Shown here: positions 1 to 11,469 of the stretch, in pieces
Position numbering within the stretch: the stretch's first letter is position 1
Layout: each line of letters opens with the position of its first letter
Source: Cheilinus undulatus
Taxonomy: Eukaryota > Chordata > Actinopteri > Labriformes > Labridae
Length of the DNA: 64,000 nucleotides
Direction: 5' to 3'
Assembly (NCBI RefSeq): GCF_018320785.1
Contig: NC_054876.1
Span: forward strand, 22,528,212 to 22,592,211
The notes under the pieces: generated by a model
The model's input: only the letters and a program-made list of their open reading frames with translations
Told to the model about the DNA's origin: nothing
The model's database searches: none
Translations under genes and position numbers: made by a program

Positions 1-594
1 GAATAAGAGTAATAGCCAGTGTTTGTTTTTAACATAACTTTTACTGCAGTTTTAAGGAGGGTGTAGCATGTCCATTAAAAATGCATTAAAGCCCCTGAGA
101 AGAGTTTCATGTCAGTTATAAAATAGACTGTGACACATGCTGATGCTTCTATAGCCGCTTACAGATTTCAGCTCTGCAACAGTACAAAAATTTGTACCTT
201 CGTACTTATGCATTGCATCGGTAATGGCATGATATTGGTTGAAGTGTGTGAATTCACACCATTAAGGCGTTGCAGAATACTGAGGGGAGAGCAAAGGGCA
301 TGGCAATGCGACCACACATACTCTCCTCATTGTCTCAAAAGGTTACTCTTAGTCATTGTTCCCTCTAGCCCATCTCTGTCACTACTTGGATTGTGAATCA
401 GTGGAACTACTTTACACCACCATTTCACCTCAACTTTCAGAGATGTAACAAAGATGCTGCATTTGCAACATCTGTAAGCACCATATGACTTTAACTGCTG
501 CTGCTGGGTAGCTGTTAGAATAGCACCAAGCTAAAACATCCATTTACCACAGCAAAGATTTACAGTGAGTACAACTGTTAAAAGACAGCAAGAG

Positions 595-790
595 GATGTT
601 TCCATAAGTGAACTTTATTTATGCATGTAGGATGAGATCAGCATACAGATCAGACACAAAAAGAGCGAAGATTGACACACAATCAAAGAGGCAGTCAGCA
701 CCATGAGCAAAGAAATACAGGCCAGTGTTGCCAAATTGTGTTTTCAACTGAGCTGTTTATGGCAGACTTCTTGGTCAGAAACACTGGCAC
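595..790 (-). other. Candidate 3' terminal exon of an unidentified minus-strand gene
   Basis: A long pyrimidine tract (TTCTTTCTTCTTTCTTCAG on the minus strand) gives a strong acceptor with the exon starting at 790. A poly(A) signal AATAAA at 619-614 follows. One frame reads about 32 residues (VPVFLTKKSAINSS...) before a stop. No matching upstream exon was recognised between 0.8 and 10 kb, so it may be a non-coding RNA end or a chance match. Confidence 0.25.
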
Positions 791-3700
791 CTGAAGAAAG
801 AAGAAAGAAGCAAAACAGTGAGTTTTAGAAAGAGAGAGCTGTTAGGCCATCACATAGAAGCAGTTTGAATGCTAGCATGAAAACAAAGGCCTCACAGAGG
901 TGTTTAGATTGGCTAGTGACCTGCAGGCTAACCCTGACGGGTTATTTGATTTAGACCAATATTCTTAAAAAATGTAAAGGAGGTCAGAAAAAGGCACAGT
1001 GCAGACATGTATTTCTTATTTGATGTGATAATTTTATTTCAAACACATAAAAATGCAAATAAATTACACTTCAAATGACCAAATAGAGACAATACATGTA
1101 TTTTCAAAAAATAACAAAAATTGATTTGTCCATAGATCACTCTTTTTGTGCTGGTGATTCCATTTTTAATACAAAACAAATGTATTTTTCAGCACCTACA
1201 ATCCTGAGTGCAAAAACACCTTTAGCAGCAGCTGTTCTTTGTCACTGTGCACACTTACTATCCAACTTTCCAATTGATTCAAAGTTTTTTTTAGTGTTTC
1301 GGATATTGCAATTTTATATTTGACTTTTTAAATTTGTTTTGTAAATTGTAGGTTTGTTTCATCCTCTGTAAAAGTGTTTTAAAAAATTTGTTAAAAAATG
1401 TTTAAAAAAAATTGGTAATGTTAACTTGTTTCAAGTCTCTGTGTTGCACTTCTAAGCCACCATAGAAAAGTATTGATAGTTGCATCAATAAAGACTTTAA
1501 TTATTAAGGAATATTAATAAGTGAATTAATACATTTTGATTAAAATACTTAGGGTACATTATTACATTATTGTGTTTTACATTGCTTTTTATTTTATAAT
1601 TTTGGCCAACTAAACTAAACAGAGAAAACAGACTAAAGGTAATGACAAAAATGTTGCCACTTTTTATTGACAAAAATTATACTCCATTTTTCTTTTTGTT
1701 GTCATTGTCTAAATATAACAATAAAAGGTTATAAAACACTTAAAATAACATTCTTGCAAGTCTTCAAAATAAATCCTCATCTAAAATAGCTGCCAAAATA
1801 AAAGCTGGGAGGAGAAAGTGTCTGATTTCATCTCTTTGGGGGAACTTTATCCAAGTCTAGAACTCCTATGTGAGGACAGGATTTCTTTACAACTTTTTTT
1901 ATAATTTCTTGTGATATTTTTTCAAATAAATGTAAATATCAAGCACAAGAAGCTATTAGAAACAAAAAAAAAAACCCTAATACCACAGAGGAGAGCAGAA
2001 GTCAGTTGTTGCTTGGTCATAATCTTGAAACAATAAGCTCTGCTGAGAAACGCTCTAAAATCAAGGTTTTAGGCAGAGCCACTGCAAAAAATACAACATA
2101 TGGAGACTTTTCTTAGTGTTCCACTAAATCTCTGTCAGTTCCCACTAAGAGGTGTTTCTTGCCTTTACTCAGACATATTTCTGTGCTATGTAAATGAAAA
2201 TGTGTGGGTGTGTGAGTGAGCATGCTGTTGAGTCTGTAGATCAAGTGAAGGTTAAAAAAAGGCACCTTCTCCTCCCTGTCCTTCCACCCGTGAGGACCAA
2301 TCATGGATAGTGCTCTTCACACTCTGCTGTTAACACTGCGACATCATGAGTGAAAGTTCCCCTTGACCTTGAAAAAAGACCACACCAGCATATGTGCTAA
2401 CTCATGAGGGATCAACAGATGCCTCACAGTCTGACCTCCTCATGTGAAGGGCTGGATCCATGGGACGACATAGGGGGAGTGTCAGAAATCCTCAGCACTC
2501 AGTCCACCCTTATAGTATAAGCATCCATAGATCCTCATGGACTTCACTGATGGACTGGAAATAGAAGTGGAAATAATGCACTGCTGTTTAAAGACGCAGG
2601 AAGATACCTGCATGGTGTAATTTATGACGATGATATTAAAGAGTTTTCATATCTTTGAACAAACAATTAAAACTGCCATGATTTATTCACATTCAATCAG
2701 GCCACTTGACTGATAACAATAACAACTATATAAACCTGCAGTAAAAGACTCATCAGTGAGCAGCCAGATGCTGTCTCTGATAAACTGCTGTGTTAATGTC
2801 TCATTACCTATGACGCCCACAATTTGTGTTTATGGCATTGGAGGTAAGACTTAAAGCCACAAGCACGAGAGTCAGAGAGCCAACACTTTAGTGTTTTCAA
2901 ATATGTTGGCAGAATAACCACAGGATCCACACATGCTTCATTAGCTTTGAATTGAATATTTTATGTTTAAGCTTTGTATTAGGCTTATATATGGTGACTG
3001 AGATCGGACCTGAACTTTTACTGCCTGCTTTGAGGACAACAGCCTGATATAGCTGCTTACTCTAACTTTTATATTATTTCAATGATATTAAATTAAATAG
3101 TCAAGAAAGATGTCTGCTGCAACCTCCCCTGTTTATAAAGAAGCCAGTAGCAAACTAACACTTCCCAGAGTGTCCACCAGAGGCTAGCTCCAAAAGTCAA
3201 TTGATCTCTATTGTGTAGCATGTGAAAAGCCCATCTTTAGAGTACAGCTCTGTTTCCAAAAAAAGCTGGGTCACTCTATTGAATTCAGATAAAAAGAGTC
3301 CCAAAGAGTTTTTGGGAATGACACAGCGATTCCGAATAGAAAAGAGACGACTAAATGTTTACTGTACATACTGTATGAGGTTCAGCTTGTGACAGTGTCA
3401 CCAAATAGATAATTTAATGAGAGTGTATGTATAAGGTATAATATGTGGATGCCTGCTGTCATTTTTGTATATTGATTTATGTGTAAAATGATGAGAAGAA
3501 AAGACGAGATAATTTAAGGAGGACGTGTCGTGGGGGAAGAGGTGGAGAAGAGAGGACCGGGAAAGAGACAAAGGCACAGGCTAACCTGAGAATTTAGGGC
3601 CTGAAAGTAAAATAAAAGTAAAGAGCTGTCTGGTAAATTAGCATCAAGTTTGAAATATCCCCGACCTTAAACAATATCCCTGCTGGACCTCTCAGTGTGG

Positions 3701-4289
3701 TAGCTGGAGCATGCGTTGGGAGGCAGACAAAGGAAGCTTTCCCCTGGAATATATTCCTGGATCTGGGTGAGATCGCCTCTTTTTGTTACTTTTTTACCTG
3801 GTATACCAGTTTATAGCGATCGATCGCATATTTTTGTTTTTGGGGTTTTTCCATGTGTGGAGTTTTTGCGTTTTTTCTTCGTTTCCTGGGGGATTAAAGA
3901 GTATTGTGTTTGCGTGCATCACGGACTGTTAAAAACTCTTAAAAGACACTTAAAAGTGCTTGAAGAAGGATAAGTTTGCGTTTTTCGTTAGTTTGGGACT
4001 TTTAGTTTTTAGTTACTTTTAGTTAGTATTATAAAGACTGTGATCAAACCAGTATTTTCTTTGTGACATACTTTTGATTTAACTTTACGCGCAATGCGCG
4101 CTTTCATTCTGGTGTTAATTAAATGTGAAACCTTTTGAATTTATGACGTCTTGAGAGCTTTATTGGTTTTGTTCATGCGGAGTTTGTTGTTTATTTTATT
4201 GGGATATATTCTCTACATAAAGAGGTTTTCTACTTTCCTTGAAAGTTCCCCCCTGTGTGTGATTAACGCTGACTTGATAAAAGTGAAGT
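791..4289. other. Gene-free AT-rich stretch
   Basis: No coding exon was recognised on either strand. The region at 1000-2000 is strongly AT-rich. The 3520-4130 block is T-rich on the plus strand, with scattered CpGs and gcgatcgatcgc at about 3816. It resembles no element I can name. Confidence 0.5.
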
Positions 4290-4811
4290 GTTACAAGCTA
4301 CAGACCGAAGACCTTAGACGCCCCCTCTTGCAGAACGCCACAGTGATATGCTGCCTTACCAGTATAATGTATTTCCAGTTTTGGATTTTTTAAATTCAAC
4401 GTTATTCATAAACAAGGTTTGGCAATTAAATTCATGAAATAACTACATTGCAAACTTTACAGACTAATTAATATTTCTTAAATAAACAGAAGAATAGGTC
4501 AGAGATCTAATCCAGGTCTTAATTTAATGTAGACCTGTTTTAGCAGTAGTTACTTTAACTGTGGCTCCCTTTAGCTTATTTAGCTTTAAGCTACAGCTAA
4601 CATAGCTACACTATATATATAAACCAAATTGGTCAGGTTAGCTTTGGCTTTTGGCAACATGAGCTTTAGCAAATGTAGCTAAAGCTAATGTTATCTATAT
4701 AGGTAAAGTATCTATGTAGGTAACATAGTTACAGCTAAAGCTAACATAGCTACAAAGCTAATGTAGCTAACACTAGCTATGTCAGCTTTAGCAAATGTAG
4801 CATAAGCTAAC
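4290..4811 (-). repeat. AGCTA-core TIR element, copy A (truncated)
   Basis: The left part (4340-4560) aligns with the reverse complement of copy C (35755-36627), including a shared stretch around TTTCCAGTTTTGGATTTTTT and ATTCATAAACAAGG. The rest is a tandem-like core of (t)agctaaagctaacatagcta words. A Tc1 fragment abuts its right side and the second end is missing. Confidence 0.65.
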
Positions 4812-5395
4812 ATACTAGTGCATCTCAAAAAATTAGAATATCATGAAAAAGTTCAATGTTTTTTGTCACTTGTTTCTGAAAGTGAAACCAATATATTATA
4901 TAGACTCATTACACACAGAGTAAAGTATTTCAATCCTTTATTTTTTGAAATGTTGATGATTATGGCTTACAGATAAGAAAACCCAAAATTCAGTGTCTCA
5001 AAAAATTAGAATATTACATAAGATCAATTTAAAAAATGATATTTTCGATAGAAATATCAGGCTTCTGAAAAGTATGTTCGTTTCTATGCCTTCAATACTT
5101 GGTTGGGCCTCCTTTTGCATGAATTACTGCATCAATGCAGCGTGGCATGGAGGCGATCAGCCTGTGGCACTGCTCAGGTGTAACTGAAGCCCAGGTTGCT
5201 TTGATAGGGGCCTTCAGGTCATCTGCATTGTTGGGTCTGGTGTCTAACCCATAGATTCTCTAAGGGGTTCAGGTCAGGCCAGTTTGCTGGCCAGTCAAGC
5301 ACAGTAACACCATGGTCATTGAACCAGCTTTTGGTACCTTTGGCAGTGTGGGCAGGTGCCAAGTCCTGCTGGAAAATGGCAATGGCAGTGGGGAA
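4812..5395 (-). mobile_element. Tc1/mariner element fragment (long-TIR family, CATCTCAAAAAATTAGAATAT end)
   Basis: The left end is the TIR CTAGTGCATCTCAAAAAATTAG. It is followed, in reverse complement, by the end of a Tc1 transposase region (remnants of ...HRLIASMPRCIDAVIHAKGG and upstream DDE-domain DNA) to about 5395. The 5' half and the second TIR are gone. The same family occurs at 38445-40168. Confidence 0.8.
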
Positions 5396-6362
5396 TCTAT
5401 CACATATATGTCCAAATGAGCCAGGCTAAAGGAGAACAGCAACTTGATTTGGACTAATCTCTCCAAATGAACCAGGTGTGAAAGCACCCCGACACACAGC
5501 TGTGGTACTGTTGTTAATCTTCTGATATAGGTCTTGGCAAAAAAGTTAACATAAATATCTCCCTGGCCATGTATTTTTTTTTCTAAACTAGACCAAACAA
5601 GCTATTATGTAATAAAGCCTAAACATGGCATTTGGTTGCAAATTAAAAATTAAAATATTTTATAAAATAAAAGCTTTTTAGTGTTGTATTTTACAGAGGA
5701 ACTGAACAGTAAGTCTGCAATACTCTTATACAATATCTGTCAAAAAACCTCTAGTTGAATTCCCTACACTGAATCACAGAATGAGGATGTATGAGGAGAC
5801 AGCAGCTGAATCCTTGTCTGTTCATCTTTAGACTATGGCCTGATTCCTTTGAGTGTAAGTCAGGATTATTCTGGTCCGCCTCTCTTTCTCTCTCAGGGCT
5901 TCATTCATTCCTCACTATGTTCAGCAGGGTGTTTCCGAGCTTTCATCTGCAGTGGGACAGAGCAGCCATGAGGATCGATATCTCTGAAGATGCAGCGTGT
6001 AGATCCCCAGGTACCTGTGTGTAAATTGGATCCTTTCCAAGATACAATTCTACAGAAAGATCCCCTGATTCTGTTTGTATTGAATGCATGGTGTAATGCG
6101 AAAATAAGACATTAGAATTATTTTGCTGGGATTTGCCTTGATGACAACGCCTCCCACCTGAACTCATCATGCATCACGCTTACAGAAAGATCCGTGTTTG
6201 CATTTTTCTCTTGTGAAGACAAGGCCTTCAGCTTTCAATTACTGCACTTCTTTAATGCATTCACAGCAAAACCCTTTCAAAGACCTGTTCTCTTGTTTTG
6301 CCTTTGCAGGACATTATTTCACAGTCAGTGCTGCAAAGAATTAAACTGAGTCTCTAAAGCCT
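5396..6362. other. Gene-free stretch
   Basis: Nothing was recognised. A donor-like CCCCAG/gtacct at about 6010, preceded by a short open frame starting at the ATG at 5968, is too weak to call as an exon. Confidence 0.4.
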
Positions 6363-7041
6363 TGTTTCCATCAAGGGTTCTGGTTTAATTCAGTACGGTT
6401 TGGTATGGTTTGGTATGCTAAACCCCAAAATAGTTTGCGTTTCCACAGACACCCGTGCCCTCACTTGGTGGGAGGGCTGTAAAGGCTTTGCATGTGACAT
6501 CACATGCAGTGTGAGTCAGCTGGTCCAGCCGCAGAGTTATAGAAAGGTTGAGTGACAGAAATCAGTAGGGAATATGCATTAAACCACTTTATTTCAGCTG
6601 AGAGTGTTTAAAAAACAAACCACATATCAATTATGTTAAAATGTCAGGAAACTTGATTTGTGGCCAGACATCAGTATCCACAGTTAGGAAACAGTTTTGA
6701 TCTCCCTTGAGTCCAAATATCCCCAATTAATGTAGACATTAGTCAATTTTTTTCCCGTTCTCACTGCTCCTCACAGAGCAGACTTCTGTGTTTAGCAGCC
6801 TGAGCAGCTGAGCAGCTATGCCGCCGCTGACGTGAAGTCAGTACAACCCCCTATTGTTGTGTGTGTAGCTCCTCCTTTTTGGGATGGATAGGTAAGATTG
6901 GTACCCCTACGGGAAGGGTGCCGAAAAGTGGGACCATACAGGTCGGTTTTTTAGGACCCTTTCCAACTTTTGCTCTAGGAAAACACAAAAAAATGCGTGC
7001 CATTCCACACCGAACTGAGCCAGACCGCTTGGTGGAAACAA
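6363..7041. mobile_element. Non-autonomous TIR element of about 0.68 kb
   Basis: The left end ttgtttccatcaagggttctggtttaattcagtacggt is matched in inverted form by the right end (rc ttgtttccaccaagcggtctggctcagttcggt). The inverted repeats run for about 40 bp and there is no transposase. The superfamily was not assigned. Confidence 0.65.
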
Positions 7042-7686
7042 CCTAAAAATGTGCCCCTTCTCTCATTCCACTTCTAATCTGCATGTGCCGTATGGCATCA
7101 GATGGTCTGCAGTGAAAACTGACGTGAGAGACAGTCTCCATAGTTAAAAAGGTTGTGAACCAATCTCAGGGTGAATGATACTCGTTCCTCCAAATCTGAG
7201 CTCCCTGTGGCCGCTGGACACGCTGTTGTGATAATTCCCTGTGAGGGAAACTCTCTCTTTCATCCTCTTATCTCTCTCTTCTTTAGTTCTTAGAAAACCT
7301 TTTTGGGGGTGTAATCATAATCTGTTCAGGGTGGATCAATCAATGCCGTTTAGACTGTCTATGGAGAAAAGAGGAACTTAACAGGGAAAGCTTCTTTGAT
7401 ATTGTTAGAGAGACTACATTATTCCTCCTGGACACTAAAATCTTGTCATTTTTAAGTGTCTGTCTTCTACTCTCTACACAGGGCTACATTAGAACCTTAA
7501 ACACACCTCTAGTTTTTGCTTGGATTTATCTCTCTTTGAGCCATCATTGCAATGGTAAAGGTAAAATTGGCTGAACATGACTCTCAACTCTTTTCTTTAT
7601 TCAGAAAACTTTGTAAAAATCTTTCAGATGTCAATGATGGCAAAGCTTCACTGCAGCACAGACATGCAGAGTAAATACACCTAACA

Positions 7687-8100
7687 CACTGGTTCTCAAC
7701 TGGTGGGTCAGGACCCAAAAATGTTTCGCAGATGTGTGCCAGGGAAAAAAAAATGTGGCAGAAATTCTCTAACCCTGAGTGGACATCAGAAAAATTCATA
7801 CATGTATTTTCTTTAAGGTTTCCTATGATGAAGAGTAAATTTCAGCATTTGTTGCAAGCTTTCTTCTTATCTATCTCCTTTTCTTTGTATACACACCTGG
7901 TTTTCCTAAGAAAATGAGGAAATTCCTCAAGAAATTACCGAAATTCCATGCTTATGTTTTTTTATTATTATTATTATTTAGGGCCCAACATTTATATTAA
8001 ATTATGATTTGAGTGGTTGAACTTTTTCAAAAATCTGGTTCGCAATTTCTCTTAAGGAGGTCTTGGTGGGTCCCGATGCCCAACCAGTTGAGAGCCACTG
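7687..8100. mobile_element. hAT-type MITE (CAGTGGTTCTCAACTGGTGGGTC ends)
   Basis: The left end cactggttctcaactggtgggtc and right end ggtgggtcccgatgcccaaccagttgagagccactg are inverted partners. The 8-bp flanks are acctaaca (7679-7686) and acctaaag (8101-8108), matching at six of eight. It is a 414-bp element with no coding capacity. Confidence 0.75.
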
Positions 8101-8108
8101 ACCTAAAG

Positions 8109-9512
8109 ACAAAAAAACCTTACAAGGGTTCAGAGTCTTGTCTTACACTGTTGAAGTTCCACCTCCACCACAGCCTGCTCACTGTGAATTGTCTTGCTAA
8201 ATATACATCACCTAATCTGGCACGCCAGATCCACTCAAAGACAGTGTTTGGCAAAGGGCAGAGCCTTTGAAAAATATTGTAGGGTGATTGGACGAACATT
8301 CTGTGTGTCACATCTTCACGGGCCAATTAGAGCAACAAAACACATGACCTAGCTGCTACTGAGCTGCGCCCCTACTGAGGACTAAACTCCATAGGGAACT
8401 GCATAACGTGAACCATGGTGACTATAGACATGTCAGTACAAGACTTATCATTTCGAAAAGAAAACAACTCATTTCTGTTCTTTGTTCTTCTTTTAATGAA
8501 GTCCTAATAAAACTGGTGCTTTAGCAGCATCCACGTTAATGTCTTCCTCCATAATTGCACAGGCCTCTTGTTGCTGCTTGCTTACACCATGACTCTACAG
8601 CGCTCGAAAGTACTGCCCCTCAACGCTGATTGGTCCTGTCACTTTCTAACGGGGCCCAGATGGTTCAGACGGGAGCTTTGCAAGATGGATTCACCAGTGA
8701 GAAACACAGAATACACAATATACACACACAATATTAATGAAAAAATATTTTATTGTTTCAAAAATAATGTTTTTTTCCCTTCAAAAACAAATAGTCCCTT
8801 AAGCCCATTTCAGACTGCCACAACACAGTGAAGCCTGTGTTATGCTTGACGCATTTGAGGAGATGAAGGAGATGAAAAGTTCTGGACACACTTCCACAGT
8901 GGACGTATAGTGCAAGTTCCATTATATATTAAATGAAGTTACTTGGAGGGGGTAGTATTGAGGTAAAAGCAGGAGCCAAGCGGACATGAACGGCTGGGGG
9001 CGTGCTGCAAAACACAGCCTGTCTCTACAGTTAGAGTTGTATCTCTAGCAATGCTTACTTCTGTAGCCTTCATAAAATGAGGTGAAATAGCTTTCATTAC
9101 TCATAATAAGCTGAACTTTTCCACTGATGGTGAAGTGAGACATGATGACCACATCTGATCTGAATGAATCAGCACAGTACCTGACTAAGTTTTTCTGCCT
9201 CATCATTCCAGTCTGTTGACATTTCCTTTTCCATTCAGCAGCCTTTAAACATTACATGTTTACTTGTAATCTAGAGTGTAGATGTATTTTCTGTTTCTTC
9301 TTCTTTTTGTTTTTTAACCACTGTTGTCCTCTCTGTTCTCCTCCCACGGTAAACAGACCGACATCAACCCAATCACACTCCTAGCTGTGGTTTTGATATG
9401 ATCACAGTTGGTCATTCAAAGTCTGATTGGAGCCAAGTCCATAATTACTGTTCATTTAAAAAGCCTTTGCCTGTTTTTTAAATTTTTTTATTTCTTTTTT
9501 TTTTTTTTCCAG
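8109..9512. other. Gene-free stretch
   Basis: No exon or complete repeat was recognised. The short open frames at 8120-8326 and 8568-8831 show no family pattern or splice context. Confidence 0.4.
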
Positions 9513-9608
9513 AAAATCAGAAAATCCAGATCTCTTAAAAGAGGCAGATTTCCTGTCACAATGAGCAAGACTGGACAGACATCCGCTAAGAAACCCCTGA
9601 AACCATGA
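9513..9608 (+). other. Candidate 3' terminal coding exon of an unidentified plus-strand gene
   Basis: A 30-nt T-rich tract with CAG at 9512 is followed by 32 codons of Lys/Arg/Ser-rich protein (frame KIRKSRSLKRGRFP... to AKKPLKP stop) and AATAAA at 9618-9623. The layout of acceptor, short basic C-terminus and nearby poly(A) signal is that of a last exon. No upstream exon was recognised within the window, and the family is unknown. Confidence 0.3.
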
Positions 9609-10384
9609 CCATTTAAGAATAAAGAGTGTTTTATTTTTGCACTTTGAATGCTTGACATACAGCAGCTAACTGCTTAAAGCCCCAAAACTCCCCAAAGGGG
9701 AGTTCTCCACTGCTGTGTGGCGTCATCTAAAACAAACAAACAAAAAAAAAACCTATAGAGAGAAATTAGCCACCAGCTTTAATTTGGCACATTAACTCTC
9801 TTGTTCTGTACTGGTATTGTTCATTAAATGAACTGTGATTTCCAACCAAACATCAATTATTCCTTCTTGGTAACGGTGTGTTCTTCTTGCTGATGGTCAT
9901 CAACTGAGTGATACACAGTTGTGTAATAAGGTTATTTCAGTGAGTCATAACACCAGGATTTAAAGTTTTTATATGATACTAGTAAAAGTCAAACTTTCAA
10001 TGCCTCTTTCAATACCACAGAAGATCTTCAAATCATGATTCATCTAATATTTCATGTAGGTAATCGCGCTAATTGCACCTTTTTTTAATCGCATCTTGAA
10101 ATTCCAGTATTTTGCTTTTAAAAACAGTTTTTGTGTCATTTTGGAACCAAAGGGTAATTGACTTCCTTTTTGGATGCGAAGAAGATTTTAACGTGAACTT
10201 AAATACAAAATACAAAAAAGGAACTTTTCATGGATCTTAAAGGAAATAAGTGAACAGTAAAAGGATGAATGTTTGATAACGCAGGGTTCAGATGAGTTCT
10301 GACTTGTCCACTGAGTTGTCTGTGAAGTTTTAAAGAGATATGAAATAATATGTGAATTTTTTTACTGGATGAGGGAAAATAGAC

Positions 10385-10390
10385 TTTATT
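10385..10390 (-). terminator. Poly(A) signal of the C1q-like gene
   Basis: AATAAA reads on the minus strand about 100 nt downstream of the TAA stop, a normal 3' UTR distance for a compact fish gene. Confidence 0.6.
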
Positions 10391-10490
10391 CAAAATTAAA
10401 GTCATATTATTTGTTACTTACATGGATGCTGAGATAAATCAATATTCTATAAAGATTAGCCCATTAAAACAAATCAGTCCTGTTGTATTC

Positions 10491-11432
10491 TTAAAGAGGG
10501 AAGAGGAGAGAGCCACTGAAGGTGGTGTGGTTACCTGTACTATCATAGACAACATTATTTGCTGGAAGAACCAGGTGAATTTCATCTCCGGCTAAGAGCT
10601 CCAAGACAACAAAGTTAGTAAAATAATCGCCATATTGATCCACTCCATTGTACATAATACTTTCACCGTTCTTGATCAAAGATACGGCAGAATAACTTGT
10701 TCTGCCGCCATACAAAGTGAACTGGAGTTGGTAGACCCCTTGGACTGGTGCCGTGAAGAAACCTACACAGAAATATGAGAAACAGCAACAGCAGAAACAT
10801 TTAGATCAATAAGAACCCTAAGTGAACATTAAACAACATCTCTAGTTCATTTACATAGCACTTATTACCTGTAGCCGGATTGTAAGCATTGCCGATGTTG
10901 GTGAAGACCTTGCTGTATTTTAGTGTGATCTCTGTGTTGAACGGGCCAACAAGTCCTGCATTTTTCAAACCTGCAAAAAACGCCACCTTTGGTTTCTCTG
11001 CCAACACAAGAAAAATGTGTAACAAGACATCAGATTTGGACTGGACTTTGTATCCTGTAATTTTGTTCTTTTTGTTCATGTATCATCACCTGCATTTTCT
11101 CTTTCCAGCTGGTCGATCCTGGACTTGCTAGTGACGAGTTCACTCTCAGTGTGCCTCAGTCTGGCCTCCAAGTCTAAAATATGTGAGGACAGTGGAGAAC
11201 ACAGCAGCCATCAATGTAACAGTCTTTAAGAGTCAAATTCTGATTCATGCTACAAAGGTTCCTAAAAATTCACAAAATGATGATCACTGTCTACAACTGC
11301 TTTTCATTCTTCATGTTTTATGTTTGATATTAACAGCTATTTGTGTTATTTTATAGGGAGAAAACCTTTATTTTTCATAACCCAAACATCTACTTCAATG
11401 TTACTCAGCTTTGCTCAACTGAAAAGTCAAAT

Positions 11433-11469
<37 letters not shown>

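Noticed and set aside
3516-4289. Possible terminal repeat or 5' end of a retroelement
   Set aside because: No matching second copy, primer site or coding region was seen. The T-rich composition alone is not evidence.
9361-9410. Short exon reading TDINPITLLAVV after an acceptor-like CAG
   Set aside because: It hits a stop quickly and has no donor. It cannot be linked to the 9513 exon candidate.
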